This document shows, piece by piece, positions 45,804-55,743 of a stretch of 64,000 bases of DNA. The notes beneath the pieces were generated by a model that searched no databases, had not been told where the DNA came from, and saw only the letters and a program-made list of their open reading frames with translations. The position numbers and the translations under genes were made by a program. The stretch lies in NCBI RefSeq assembly GCF_001027745.1, contig NZ_LECU01000009.1:62001-126000 (forward strand), read 5' to 3'. Position 1 is the stretch's first letter; every line of letters begins with the position of its first letter. This DNA comes from Pedobacter sp. BMA. Its GTDB lineage: Bacteria > Bacteroidota > Bacteroidia > Sphingobacteriales > Sphingobacteriaceae.

Positions 45804-46771
45804 TAGCAGTAAACATTAAAATGGTGCAGGCCGTACAGGACGCTTTTGCCGAGCAGATCGAGGAGCAATATAAACAGGCCCTGGAAAACTTAGAGACAAT
45901 CGATCAAAATACGATCAAGTATGCCCCGCACAGAACTTATTTAAACAATTTGATCCAGGTATTTCAGGCAAATGAAAACATCATAGTTGCCGGGCCGACA
46001 GCGTTGGAAGAGTTGATGAAGGATTTTGGGAAGCTCCCATCTGTCACTAAAAAGGATCCCCAATCCGCAGTGGAAGCCCGTAAAGCTTTTCTCAACAAGA
46101 TCCATACGGCCTTAAACTACAAGGGCCTGCGTACGACATTCTATCCAGCTTATTTTGCCAAGATCGGGATCAAGGCCTGCGTATACTGCAATTCCCAGCT
46201 GGCCATTGCCATGGAAAAAGAGCAGGGCGCCTACTCGGCAAGATTTGATGTGGACCACCATATCGGAAAAAACCAGTATCCCGGTCTTGCCATTTCACTG
46301 TTTAACCTTTATCCTTCCTGTGCACCTTGCAACAGGCGAAAAAGCGAGGGGTCTGTCCGCTTTAAATTATACAGCAACGATGAAGCAGACCTGTTGCGCT
46401 CATCCTTCGTATTCAAGCTCGATGCCCATGCCAAAGCCAAATACCTGTTGTCGCCCAAGACGGCGCAGCTCGGTATCAACCTGATCAACCGCAAGGATGC
46501 GAAAGATTCGGCGCATGAGAAATTTTTCGGCATCGATTCCATTTACCGCACCCAAGCGGATGTTGCGCAGGAACTGCTCATCAAAAGCCAGGCCTATGAC
46601 CAGGCATATAAGCAGATCCTTTTTGAGAAATTCAGTGGCCTGGGGATAACCAGAATCGATATCGAACGCCTGTTGATCGGCAACTATTCAAGTGAACACG
46701 AGATCCACAAGCGGCCTTTGAGCAAATTCGTGCAGGACCTTGCGAGGGAACTGGGTATCCTCGAACTTTAA
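45800..46771 (+). CDS. PtuB-like HNH nuclease in the McrBC operon
   Basis: HNH protein of 323 residues with Cys127/Cys130 (CVYC), catalytic FDVDHHIGK (Asp152, His153, His154), and Cys174/Cys177 (CAPCNRRKS). The first 120 residues are helical. It overlaps the ATPase gene by 4 bases, and its stop shares the TTAA palindrome with the stop of the convergent NACHT gene. Expected role: DNA cleavage controlled by the ATPase. Confidence 0.75.
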   Translation: MIAVNIKMVQAVQDAFAEQIEEQYKQALENLETIDQNTIKYAPHRTYLNNLIQVFQANENIIVAGPTALEELMKDFGKLPSVTKKDPQSAVEARKAFLNKIHTALNYKGLRTTFYPAYFAKIGIKACVYCNSQLAIAMEKEQGAYSARFDVDHHIGKNQYPGLAISLFNLYPSCAPCNRRKSEGSVRFKLYSNDEADLLRSSFVFKLDAHAKAKYLLSPKTAQLGINLINRKDAKDSAHEKFFGIDSIYRTQADVAQELLIKSQAYDQAYKQILFEKFSGLGITRIDIERLLIGNYSSEHEIHKRPLSKFVQDLARELGILEL

Positions 46772-49700
46772 TCTGCCCGGGCAGTTATGACTGGTCCGAA
46801 AGCATCACCGTCCCCAATGGGCACCTTATTGCGGCTGCAGATACTGTTATAGGCATGTTGGCAGCTATCCACCAAGCCCTCGACAGGTAAATGCCGGTTG
46901 CCGATTTCCAGGATAACCGGCAGGGATTTCAGGCTCCCATGGCAGGCCAGGAATTCTATGGCCCTGCGCAGCTGCGCATATTGCCCACCTTCATCAGATT
47001 CCAGCTGTCCCAAAATGCCAAGTAGCCAATCTTCATCCTCGGGCCGACCGATTTTGACCATTGCCCGCACCAGACGCTCCAAACGATGCAGCGGATACTT
47101 GTCCGATTGTCCGATCAAAAGCAAGATCCTTGCTGTAATCTCTTTGAGCTTTTCCCGCATCCAAAGCCCTCCGATCCCTTCGGCAGTTTCGACAAAAACT
47201 TCTAGTTCGTACGCATCTGCATGGATCTCATCCAGGTAGGTCCGGTAATAACAGCCAACCAGGGCTTCTGCCAGTTCAGGCTCAAAGAACTTTGCCTTTC
47301 TCATCAGATTGCTGTGCAGATGATCTTCTTTTTGAAGAAAAACATTTCCGTCAAAATACCAAGAGATGATTTCTCGTTGCCGGTCAGCAGATCCAAGTAG
47401 ATAAAACGTTCCGGCAAGTTCAAATGCAAGAGGAGATTCATAGACATAGCGTTCCTCATCGGCCAGGGCCGTCTGTACTTTGACCAAAAGGGGAAGGGCT
47501 TCGATCAGGTGGAACTTTCGCACCCCTTTTAAAAGGGTATGGGCGGTCGGGGTATAAAATGGGCTGGGGAATTTTTTCTCCCGGATCAGTTCGATAAACT
47601 TCCCGTTGTTTACCAACAGCTCGAGCGCCCGCTGCTGCATCTGCGGCTGATCGGCATACAGGTGTCTATAGATTTCTTCACGCACCGATTCAAATGGATA
47701 GTTTCCCAGACGCTCCAAAGCGGAGGTAGCAATCGGGACATTTGTGCTCGAGGTCATCTCTAAATAAAACGCCTGGGGCAAAACAGCAGCACTTTCCCTC
47801 AATGCTTTTGCGAGGCAATCTGTCAGATAGCGATCGTTTCCTTCCCTTAACAGAACCGTCTTGATCTCCTCGGCGAGCCTGGGAGCGGTAGCGCTTTTCA
47901 AGATGGTCGACACACTCCTGAGTTTGGAAAACTCGATCTTGTTTTTCGAAGCATAATCCAGTACGCCAATGGCAAAATCTGCATCATCGACCATCGAGAG
48001 CACTTCTGCAATGGCCTCGACTTTCTCCCCATACTTGTGCCCTGCCGAAAGTTCCTTCATGTAAAGCGCCTGCAATTCCGTTTTTAAGGCTAAAGAGGCC
48101 TCATGTGCGGCAAAATAACGTAAAAAAAGCTTTTTGCAGGTGTAATTGAAGGGCGCGTGGCTGAACTTGCCCCAATTTCCAGCGATCTGCAGGTAGCCTT
48201 CCTCGCCATAGTAGGAGAGTGCCTCTGTCACATAAGACTGGCTGCTCCGCCATTGGAAGAAATCAGATTCGTCCCAATCTATATGGGCATCGATAATCTT
48301 TCGTGCCCGGAGCGGAGCCGTTCTGGCAATTGCCGGAAGCGCCATCATTGTTACGTCGTCATATCGTACAGTGTTAAAAAGCCCCAACAAGATTTCCGCA
48401 CACTTGGGATCTGCGATGCTCTGTAGATAGCTTACCGCACGCTTACGGACCCCAGATACCGGTGAGCCGGTTTTTTCGGCCAATGCCGCGATCACCTGGT
48501 CTTTTAATCCCTGACTGCAGACAGGATTCTCGCTCAGACAATAGGCGGCCAACCAGAGCCTTTTCTTAAGCATCGCGATCACGGCACTGATCTCGGGGAG
48601 CGCGGAGCACATCGAAATGATCGGCACTTCCCAGCGTTCTTCCATCACCAGGTTTTCCAGGCTGCTGTTTTCCTTGCAGAACCTGGTGGTAAGGGCCAGA
48701 CCCGCAAAATGGTTCAAGAACAACCGGTGCCAGAAGTAAAGGTGGTCATTATTGGCAATCAGCAGTCCGGTTTCTTCCAGGGCAATAAGCATGGTGTCTA
48801 CCGTTGTGCCCACTGCCAACATCCGGCGCTGCTCTTGCTCAATGATAAAACCACTCAACAGCTCCGCTGCCCGCCCGTGGGACAGGGAAGATGAGTCTGT
48901 GGCGCAGATCTCATAGGCGATTTCGCCCAGGCACCCACTCAAGACCCTCCAGGATATGCTGTTTTTTTTGCCAAGCTTATCATCGTTCCATTTCGCGGCA
49001 CGCGCGGTAATGGCCGAAATGATTTTGGAAACACTCTGCGGCATCCTACCGTTCTGCTTATAAAGGGCCAGCAAGAACAAAAGCAGCAAAATATTCCTAG
49101 ATTCATTGATGAGCCCATTGACTTCGAGCTGGTGCTGGAAATCATAATATTGATCGGTGAGATAAAATTTTGAAATTTCTTCGACCTGGGCGTCCCTTAA
49201 TGCTGATATATTGAAACGGGCACTTCCCCCGATCCTGGGGATGACATTGGGTCTGGTGGTCAGATAACATTCGTGGTGGACACATAAGTTGCTGATGGCC
49301 TGGCAGACTTCTATCCTGAACTGTTGGGCAAGCTCGTCGAAAGCATCAAAAAAAAACACAAACTGATGATCCTGGACAAGTGCTTCAAATGAATCGCCAC
49401 GGTAGCCATATCGGCGTAAAGCGGCCATGATCAACTGCTCGAGGGTATAACCAAATCCGATTTCCTTTAAGGCAACATATACCGGGATCTTGGTGTCCAA
49501 TAAGGCCGATGCGCACTCGGCCGATCGTAAAGCCAAAAATTTGAGCAAAGAAGTCTTACCGGTGCCGGTCTCGCCCACAATCACGCGCGCGCTGAGACCG
49601 CCCATGTTTTCGATTTGAGCGAACTTCAGCTCCGTTTCGCTGTCCAGCACCTCTTCGGTCTCGCTCTGGCTGCGAAAGCTCAACAGTGCAGTGGGATCGA

Positions 49701-50379
49701 AGCCCTTGATATCCAGGTTGTCGATTGCCCGAAAATGGACCGAGGGCAGGTGCCAATCCTGATAGGCCGAGCTGATGCCCTTGAAATAAGCCGCAAAATC
49801 GGAAAGCTGGATCCTGCGCCGCCTGATGAGGTCATCTATCTTGGTTTTCTCAGATATGCTGACCGATTTTTCCAGATCCAATGTCTGGAGGATCTCGATG
49901 GCAGACTTGGCATTTTGATTTTTTCGGCCAAGCAGCTTGATGAGCTCATCGAGCTTCAGCTGGAGATCTTCCATGTCCTTGCTGTGGAAGATCAGATTGT
50001 TCACGTCAAAAATCTGTAGCGCCTTGCCGTTGGTGATCATGATGAAATTACGGCCCACACTGTTCGCATATGACCGCAATTGTCCCAAGTGGCTATCGAG
50101 CGACTCAGCAGGACCTTTACTGTCGATAATGAAACGCGCATTTTGAAGATCCCCGTCCATACAGACCACAAAGTCCGGCCGGTGGTTCAATCCTTTTGAA
50201 CCGCCCGCAGAAAAATTGACGCCAGAATACAGGTCCTTTGCCGGAAAGATCCGTTCAGGTATGATTTCCGCTAGGCGATAGCCCAAATAGCCTGTGAGCA
50301 AAGGCAGAATGAATTTCTGGCTCACTTCGGCTTCGTTAGAAAAAGTGCAATCTTTGAATTGATCGAATAATTGTCCCAT
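46768..50379 (-). CDS. Nuclease-NACHT-HEAT defence protein (STAND NTPase)
   Basis: A 1203-residue protein. N-terminal nuclease of the HsdR-like type: RPDFVV with Asp69, IIDSKG with Asp86/Lys88, and Gln100 in LGQLRSY. Then a NACHT NTPase: Walker A GETGTGKTSL (269-278), Walker B FFFDAFDEL with Asp345/Asp348/Glu349, and LTTRPNVIPR. From about residue 630 to the end are HEAT-like repeats that would act as sensor. Bacterial NACHT proteins and the Avs family use this layout to detect phage proteins and cut DNA. Which subgroup this belongs to cannot be told by eye. Confidence 0.82.
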   Translation of the reverse strand: MGQLFDQFKDCTFSNEAEVSQKFILPLLTGYLGYRLAEIIPERIFPAKDLYSGVNFSAGGSKGLNHRPDFVVCMDGDLQNARFIIDSKGPAESLDSHLGQLRSYANSVGRNFIMITNGKALQIFDVNNLIFHSKDMEDLQLKLDELIKLLGRKNQNAKSAIEILQTLDLEKSVSISEKTKIDDLIRRRRIQLSDFAAYFKGISSAYQDWHLPSVHFRAIDNLDIKGFDPTALLSFRSQSETEEVLDSETELKFAQIENMGGLSARVIVGETGTGKTSLLKFLALRSAECASALLDTKIPVYVALKEIGFGYTLEQLIMAALRRYGYRGDSFEALVQDHQFVFFFDAFDELAQQFRIEVCQAISNLCVHHECYLTTRPNVIPRIGGSARFNISALRDAQVEEISKFYLTDQYYDFQHQLEVNGLINESRNILLLLFLLALYKQNGRMPQSVSKIISAITARAAKWNDDKLGKKNSISWRVLSGCLGEIAYEICATDSSSLSHGRAAELLSGFIIEQEQRRMLAVGTTVDTMLIALEETGLLIANNDHLYFWHRLFLNHFAGLALTTRFCKENSSLENLVMEERWEVPIISMCSALPEISAVIAMLKKRLWLAAYCLSENPVCSQGLKDQVIAALAEKTGSPVSGVRKRAVSYLQSIADPKCAEILLGLFNTVRYDDVTMMALPAIARTAPLRARKIIDAHIDWDESDFFQWRSSQSYVTEALSYYGEEGYLQIAGNWGKFSHAPFNYTCKKLFLRYFAAHEASLALKTELQALYMKELSAGHKYGEKVEAIAEVLSMVDDADFAIGVLDYASKNKIEFSKLRSVSTILKSATAPRLAEEIKTVLLREGNDRYLTDCLAKALRESAAVLPQAFYLEMTSSTNVPIATSALERLGNYPFESVREEIYRHLYADQPQMQQRALELLVNNGKFIELIREKKFPSPFYTPTAHTLLKGVRKFHLIEALPLLVKVQTALADEERYVYESPLAFELAGTFYLLGSADRQREIISWYFDGNVFLQKEDHLHSNLMRKAKFFEPELAEALVGCYYRTYLDEIHADAYELEVFVETAEGIGGLWMREKLKEITARILLLIGQSDKYPLHRLERLVRAMVKIGRPEDEDWLLGILGQLESDEGGQYAQLRRAIEFLACHGSLKSLPVILEIGNRHLPVEGLVDSCQHAYNSICSRNKVPIGDGDAFGPVITARAD

Positions 50380-50675
50380 CGAGGCTAAATATCCAAAAAA
50401 AATAAGGATTGTGGAAACGTGGCTCCCGGAGCTTCAGTACCCGGGTCAACCCATTGCCCCAAAAGATGGCCTTCATTTTATTGAAAAGAAAACGCAAAGC
50501 GCGGTCATCCTTGACCTCAACCCGCCAAGGCTTTTAAAAAAAAGCAATTTGCCATCGACACTGCTTTTGTTTTACTAAATTAGCCCTGGACTATCTTAAT
50601 TTAGGCCCTTGAAAACGACTTCAGGTATTCCAATTGTCCTACCGGACAGGCGGAGCCGAAAGACCAAGAAAATAT
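50380..50675. promoter_or_regulatory. Divergent region between NACHT and second KAP genes
   Basis: No gene is seen. It holds short dyads: GCTTTT / AAAAGC near 50530-50550 and AAGCA / TGCTT near 50542-50570. It should contain promoters for both flanking genes; I could not fix them. Confidence 0.3.
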
Positions 50676-52721
50676 ATGACGCACATCATCAATCCCGATA
50701 GCGCGCCAGGCGAGGACATCCTGGGCAGAAAGGCTTTTGCCGCCCAGATCGTAGAGGGCCTGGGCCTGTTTTTCGGCGACCGGAAAGAAAGCCTGGTGGT
50801 CGGCATCAGTGGCAAGTGGGGCTCAGGCAAGTCGACGCTACTGGACTACATCCAAGAAGACCTCGAGGACCGCTACAAAAGCTCAGAGCGTCCCTTTAAG
50901 GTCATCAAGTTCAACAGCTGGGGACATACCGCAGAGGCTGACCTGGAAAGAAGTTTTTTGGAAAAGGTACTCGAAACGGTCTCTAAGCTCAACTGGAAAG
51001 AAAAAACTTCGGCAGCCAACGACAAGTTCAAGAAATACCTGGGCTATCTGGACTATGTGAAATTTGCCGGGCACTTCCACCCGGTCATCAAAAACATGCT
51101 GGAGGGAGCTGAAGAATACCGGAAAAAAGTCAACGTAGTCTCGCTCGAAGAGATCAAAGAGACCGCCAATGGCAGGCTGGAGGAGAGCGGCACCAGGCTT
51201 TATATTTTGATCGATGACCTGGACCGCCTCGCGCCCGCAGAGATCACCGCACTCTTCCGGATCTTAAAAGTCAACCTCAATCTCTCCAACACCATATTTA
51301 TCCTTGCCTATGACAAACAGGTCATCATCCAGGCACTGGAAAAGGAATATGGACTCGACGGCGAACAGTACCTGGAAAAAATCATCCAGGTCGATTTCCA
51401 CATTCCCCAGATTTCCGAGGCGCAGATGGAACTGCTTTTCTTTGAACGCCTAGCCGACTTCCTCAAGAAAGTAAATGTCAAATTTGATGCAGGAGCTTTC
51501 CGTACCGTCTGGAGGATACACGGGCTCAACGAATACTTCAGGTCCATCCGGGACCTCAACCGGTATTTCAACAACCTGGTCTTCAGCTTGCCCCATGTAG
51601 CGGGAAAGGTCAACCTGTTCGATTTTTTGGTCCTGGATGCCATCAAGACCTTCGATGCGCAAACCTACCACCGGCTTTATGACCACATTACCGAAGTGTA
51701 TCGCAAAGGCATCTGGCAGCGGATCGCCATCGATGAGCCCTTTATCGCCCGATACGAAAAAGAAACGACAAAAGCCCTACTCGGTTATCTGTTCGTCCGG
51801 CAGCACAGCGATGATGGCAACGGCAACCAAAAAAGGTTCAGGGACCGCGAGTATTTTGAGCGCTACTTTGCTTTGGGCGTACCCTCAAAAGTGAGCAGCT
51901 TTGATCTGTTGGAGAATTTTTTCCTGAAAGAAAGTTCTGCCCAGGTCGTGTTGGCCGCTGCCCTGGCATCCGGGAAATTGCCCGAACTGCTGGGGCGACT
52001 CGGTGAGGAAAGCCTTTCGGGATCACATAAACTGGAAAGCCTGAATGTCTTCAGCGACTTTATCGAATTCTTCAGTTCCAGGAGCGAACCTGCAGACCTT
52101 GAGGAAGCCATACTGCGCATGAAGGCCTATTTCAACCTCGTGCGGCTGTTCGACGATCAGCACCGGGCAACGCTCGCTGCCCTGGCGAAATTGAAGCTGG
52201 AAAAGGACCGGACGGACAGGACGGCATTTTTGTTCCTGCATGTACTGGTGCGGTATGTTGCCCTGCTCAACCTGCCAAAAGAAGTAGACAGCTATATCCG
52301 GCTCAATGCCGATAAATTAAACGAAAATTTGTTGGTCTACCTGCACGGGCACAGCATCCATCAATTCCATACCCTTTCCACCGGCTCCCCAAATTGGGTC
52401 GACAATTTATTTTTGATCGGCCTGATCGAAGACGATCCCGAGAAATACCTGGCAGAATTCACCGAACGGATGTCCCCGAAACTGATCTGGTTTATTGTCT
52501 TCCACAATCTTTTTGTTTTCAAAGAGGGAAAACCGGACGGGGTGATCAAATCCTATCTAGACCTGTTTTTTCCCACAGCGGTGTTGTCCATGGTCCTGCG
52601 GATGATCCGAGAAACCCAGGCAGGACAGATGCGGGAAGAGCAGCGTCAGGATTTGGGCTATTTCGAGAACTGTATCCGACAGCAGCGCTACAGCGAACCG
52701 GACCAGGATCAAAAAAAATAA
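50676..52721 (+). CDS. Soluble KAP-family P-loop NTPase
   Basis: 681 residues from the ATG at 50676 (a TTG upstream would add 14 that look untranslated). KAP NTPase with intact Walker A GISGKWGSGKST (43-54), Walker B ILIDDLDRLAP (near 178), and AYDKQVIIQALEKEYG. Unlike the KAP protein at 17433 it has no membrane segments near its start; the C-terminal 350 residues are helical and unrecognised. It is GC-rich (a hand-counted line at 51181 gives 36/60) like the NACHT and McrBC genes. Stands alone on the plus strand; defence role inferred from context. Confidence 0.83.
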   Translation: MTHIINPDSAPGEDILGRKAFAAQIVEGLGLFFGDRKESLVVGISGKWGSGKSTLLDYIQEDLEDRYKSSERPFKVIKFNSWGHTAEADLERSFLEKVLETVSKLNWKEKTSAANDKFKKYLGYLDYVKFAGHFHPVIKNMLEGAEEYRKKVNVVSLEEIKETANGRLEESGTRLYILIDDLDRLAPAEITALFRILKVNLNLSNTIFILAYDKQVIIQALEKEYGLDGEQYLEKIIQVDFHIPQISEAQMELLFFERLADFLKKVNVKFDAGAFRTVWRIHGLNEYFRSIRDLNRYFNNLVFSLPHVAGKVNLFDFLVLDAIKTFDAQTYHRLYDHITEVYRKGIWQRIAIDEPFIARYEKETTKALLGYLFVRQHSDDGNGNQKRFRDREYFERYFALGVPSKVSSFDLLENFFLKESSAQVVLAAALASGKLPELLGRLGEESLSGSHKLESLNVFSDFIEFFSSRSEPADLEEAILRMKAYFNLVRLFDDQHRATLAALAKLKLEKDRTDRTAFLFLHVLVRYVALLNLPKEVDSYIRLNADKLNENLLVYLHGHSIHQFHTLSTGSPNWVDNLFLIGLIEDDPEKYLAEFTERMSPKLIWFIVFHNLFVFKEGKPDGVIKSYLDLFFPTAVLSMVLRMIRETQAGQMREEQRQDLGYFENCIRQQRYSEPDQDQKK

Positions 52722-53720
52722 CAAACAGGTCCGTCTGCTGATCGAGAAGCTGTAGTCAATGAAAAGCAAGATAAGCCCTGTGGAAAAAAAGGATTTTGTA
52801 TCTTCACCGGAGATTTTGCTAAGAATGATCAAATCATTTCGGAATTTAAGATCACCATATTTCAGAGTAAACTGACCACCTCAATAATATGACTACTAGT
52901 ATGTTATATGTGTGCTGTTGATTTTCTTGGACTGGTCAATCCACTATAGAATGTCATGTCAGTAACTCCGAAATCTCCAGTCAATCAAATTGATTTATTC
53001 GAAATTGGATAATTCTCTATTGAAACATTAGGTCAATGAAGCTGTAATATGCTAAATGATATAAGTTTACAGTTTAATTCTTCGGAAATATTAATTATCC
53101 ATTTTTTCGGTGTCACTTTCCTCGCTTTTCTTGATGCTCTAATTTTTCCTTTTTGTCAACGACGTTAGAGATTAACTTTTCACTTCCTTTACGTAATTTA
53201 ATCAAACTACCAAGCTCATTGAATTTTGTCATTTTAATGTCTTCTTCTGCCATTCTCTTCAAATCATCAACAAGTTATTGCATATCCGAACCATCAACTA
53301 CCCGCAACGTAACGAGGACTTTTCAATGATTTTCATCCCAGTTTTTCGCTTATAACTCTTTGTTTTTAAATGATATAACAATAATCAAAAGGTTCGATTT
53401 TGGTGTTTGACCTATGCTATTTTTATAGTTCATTTTTTGAGGAAAAATAGCCTGAATGATCAGTTTTTCTGTTCAAAGTTAATTTTTCGTAAATCTTATC
53501 AATCTCATTAAAAAATTTAAAGACTTTTTTCACAATGGTTTTGATATTTATCTTTGGCGCCTCTTCGGCCAGCGCTGAAAGGAGGGGAGGTGTCATGTTA
53601 AGAAAAAACGAACCGCAACATTTCCGCGCTTTATGTTGTTTAACCTAAAGTTCTACTGAACAATGCCTGTTTTGGGATTGAGTGATGGGGAATCAGGCCT
53701 TTTTGACCATAAGGAAACAC
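52722..53720. other. Gene-poor scar at the right edge of the defence island
   Basis: AT-rich, with no intact gene. It contains the broken minus-strand gene at 53113-53322 and, before the photolyase, a weak dyad GCCTG / CAGGC (53665-53698) followed by CTTTTT. The abrupt drop in coding density after the GC-rich KAP gene suggests an old junction. Confidence 0.4.
53113..53322 (-). pseudogene. Broken small gene with internal stop
   Basis: On the minus strand a frame reads KVLVTLRVVDGSDMQ, then a TAA (53275-53277), then LVDDLKRMAEEDIKM and on through a lysine-rich helix to TGA. Composition is continuous across the stop, suggesting a gene disabled by one mutation. An ATG at 53253 could still give a 46-residue peptide. 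Family unknown. Confidence 0.35.
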
Positions 53721-55118
53721 ATGAAAACAAAAAAACGGGGACTCATCTGGTTTAAAAATGATCTGCGGTTGCACGACAATGAGGCCCTGGTTACCGCGCA
53801 GCAGGAATGCAGCGAAGTGCTCTCCTGTTACTGCCTGGAAAAGTCAAACTTCGAAAACCATGATCTGGGTTTCCCCAAAGCAGATCTCAACCGGTTCAGA
53901 TTTTTGGAGCAATCCGTTACTAACCTTAAGGCCAATCTGAAATCAATCGGCGGACAATTGGTTATCGGGACCCAATCCGCGCTGGTTACCATTCCCGAAC
54001 TGGTCGACAGATTTCAGATTACCGATATCTATGCAGAGGAAGAATATGCCAGCTATGAATTAAACATCATCAGGGAATTACAGCAGAAACTCCCTGAAAC
54101 GGAGTTCCATTTCTTCTGGGGAAAGACGCTTTACCATAAGGACGACATTCCCTTTACCATTGACAAAATTCCCCTGACCAGTAAAGCATACCGCATTCCG
54201 GCAGGCAGGGAATCCGAACCGAGGAAAACGCTGGATATCCCCAAAAAGCTAAACCCGGTCAAAAAAGTAAAGGCTACTAAATTCCCGTCCTACAAAGATT
54301 ACGGCTTTACCCCAAAGGAATACAAAAACACCAAACCCTTTGTTAAAGGCGGCGAAGATGCCGCGCTGGAACGGCTTGAATACTATACCTTCAAGTCCGA
54401 AGAACTCACCCGTTACCGCTGGAGCCGCAACCAGTCCGAAGGCATGGATTACAGTTCCAAGTTTTCGCCATACCTGGCCCTGGGCTGTATATCACCAAGG
54501 GAAATCTTTGAAAAGGTACAGGCCTACGAGCAGAAGATAAAAAAAAACCAGAGTACCTGGTGGCTGATCTTTGAGCTCGTATGGCGGGATTACTTCACCT
54601 TCAAGTCCATGCGCTTTGGGGATCAGATCTTTAAGACCAAAGGCTACAAAAACAGGAGTTACCAGTGGGAGAACGATCTTAAGAAATTCAGGAAATGGTG
54701 CGAAGGCAAGACCGGAATCCCTTTCATTGATGCCCACATGCGCCAGTTGAACCAGACCGGTTTCATGAGCAACAGGGGCAGGGTCAACTGCGCGAGTTAT
54801 TTCGTCCATGATCTCAAAATCGACTGGACTTGGGGCGCAGCTTATTTCGAATCCAGGCTTATAGACTATGACGTGAGTTCGAACTGGATGAACTGGCACA
54901 TGCAGGCCTTTGAAATCTGGTACACCAACCCGGTTAACCAGTCCAATAAATATAAAGCGCAGGATTTTATACGCCACTGGATCCCGGAACTTAAATCAGC
55001 CAACAATATGGAGGTACTCATTCCCTGGGAATACAGATTTAAGGGCTATCCAAAACCAATCGAAATCTATCCCAAATGGAACAGGGCCATCAACCTGATC
55101 AAAAAGATAAAGGTGTAA
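53721..55118 (+). CDS. DASH-type cryptochrome/photolyase
   Basis: A flavoprotein of 465 residues. The ATG at 53721 is preferred to one 13 codons upstream because AAGGAAA precedes it and the protein then opens with the family motif IWFKNDLRLHDNEAL. N-terminal Rossmann-like antenna domain (to about 130), C-terminal FAD domain with FSPYLALGCISPREI, ELVWRDYF, IPFIDAHMRQLNQTGFMSNRGR and the DASH-like SRLIDYDVSSNWMNW. It repairs UV-made pyrimidine dimers in (mostly single-stranded) DNA using light, or senses blue light. Stands alone. Confidence 0.88.
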   Translation: MKTKKRGLIWFKNDLRLHDNEALVTAQQECSEVLSCYCLEKSNFENHDLGFPKADLNRFRFLEQSVTNLKANLKSIGGQLVIGTQSALVTIPELVDRFQITDIYAEEEYASYELNIIRELQQKLPETEFHFFWGKTLYHKDDIPFTIDKIPLTSKAYRIPAGRESEPRKTLDIPKKLNPVKKVKATKFPSYKDYGFTPKEYKNTKPFVKGGEDAALERLEYYTFKSEELTRYRWSRNQSEGMDYSSKFSPYLALGCISPREIFEKVQAYEQKIKKNQSTWWLIFELVWRDYFTFKSMRFGDQIFKTKGYKNRSYQWENDLKKFRKWCEGKTGIPFIDAHMRQLNQTGFMSNRGRVNCASYFVHDLKIDWTWGAAYFESRLIDYDVSSNWMNWHMQAFEIWYTNPVNQSNKYKAQDFIRHWIPELKSANNMEVLIPWEYRFKGYPKPIEIYPKWNRAINLIKKIKV

Positions 55119-55181
55119 CAGCCAAATGAATGCGCTCGAATGGCGTTTTTAATCGGTTTGATGGACAAAGCCATTCTGACC

Positions 55182-55513
55182 CAAAAATGCAGCACCAGCG
55201 AAATGCGCAAATAAGTTTCTTCACCACAAATCTTCGCGCCAAAACCCCATTCACGGTCTAAGCACCCTAATGCCCAATTACCGATAAGGATGGAAATGTC
55301 CATACTGCCTATAGCTTCGGTTTTGATAGGGAGGGAAATTTTTATGCTGAAAAGTTCTCCAATGGTTTCGATGAAAAAATTAGAGGGACCGTTATCCATA
55401 TTATACAGGAATTCTTTAAAAAGAATGGGGATAAGGATTATTCCGCAATTAACGCGACCACTTGTTTCGGGTTAAACTGGCCCTTCTATTTCGGGTCAAA
55501 CTGGCCGATTTGA
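55182..55513 (+). pseudogene. Gene remnant cut by an IS end
   Basis: From 55268 a frame with clear coding bias reads DKDGNVHTAYSFGFDREG and continues through IHIIQEFFKKNGDKDYSAIN, then runs straight into the IS-end-like repeats and stops at 55513. Just upstream, a different frame reads NAQISFFTTNLRAKTPFTV, which looks like its frameshifted N-terminal side. So the gene is both frameshifted and lacks its natural end. Family unknown. Confidence 0.45.
55462..55508. mobile_element. Possible IS21-type terminal repeats (remnant)
   Basis: Two near-identical copies of TTTCGGGTYAAACTGGCC lie in tandem (about 55465-55482 and 55489-55506). Repeated motifs of this kind form the ends of IS21-family elements in Bacteroidota. 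No transposase genes or second end lie nearby, so only one end seems to remain. Confidence 0.5.
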
Positions 55514-55743
55514 TCAATAGATCAAACTCCCAGCACATCAATGCTACTCGAGGCAAAAGGGTGCTGATTCGTTACCTTTTTCAAGTACTAAAAAATAATT
55601 TTGTGCAAAGCACTGAAAGATTTATCTTGCCTCAAATTATTTTTTCATCTGTTACGCTCAACAACATGGTAGGAACCAAGCTTCAAAGAAAATTGTTGCA
55701 AACCCATCCTGTAACCATCATTCAAAAGTCGACAAAATATACT

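Noticed and set aside
17100..53700. Attachment sites or an integrase marking the defence island as one mobile element
   Set aside because: I found no integrase, relaxase, tRNA or matching direct repeats at the edges by eye.
55067..55399. 110-codon minus-strand frame after the photolyase
   Set aside because: It overlaps the photolyase end and the gene remnant, whose plus-strand frame shows stronger coding bias.
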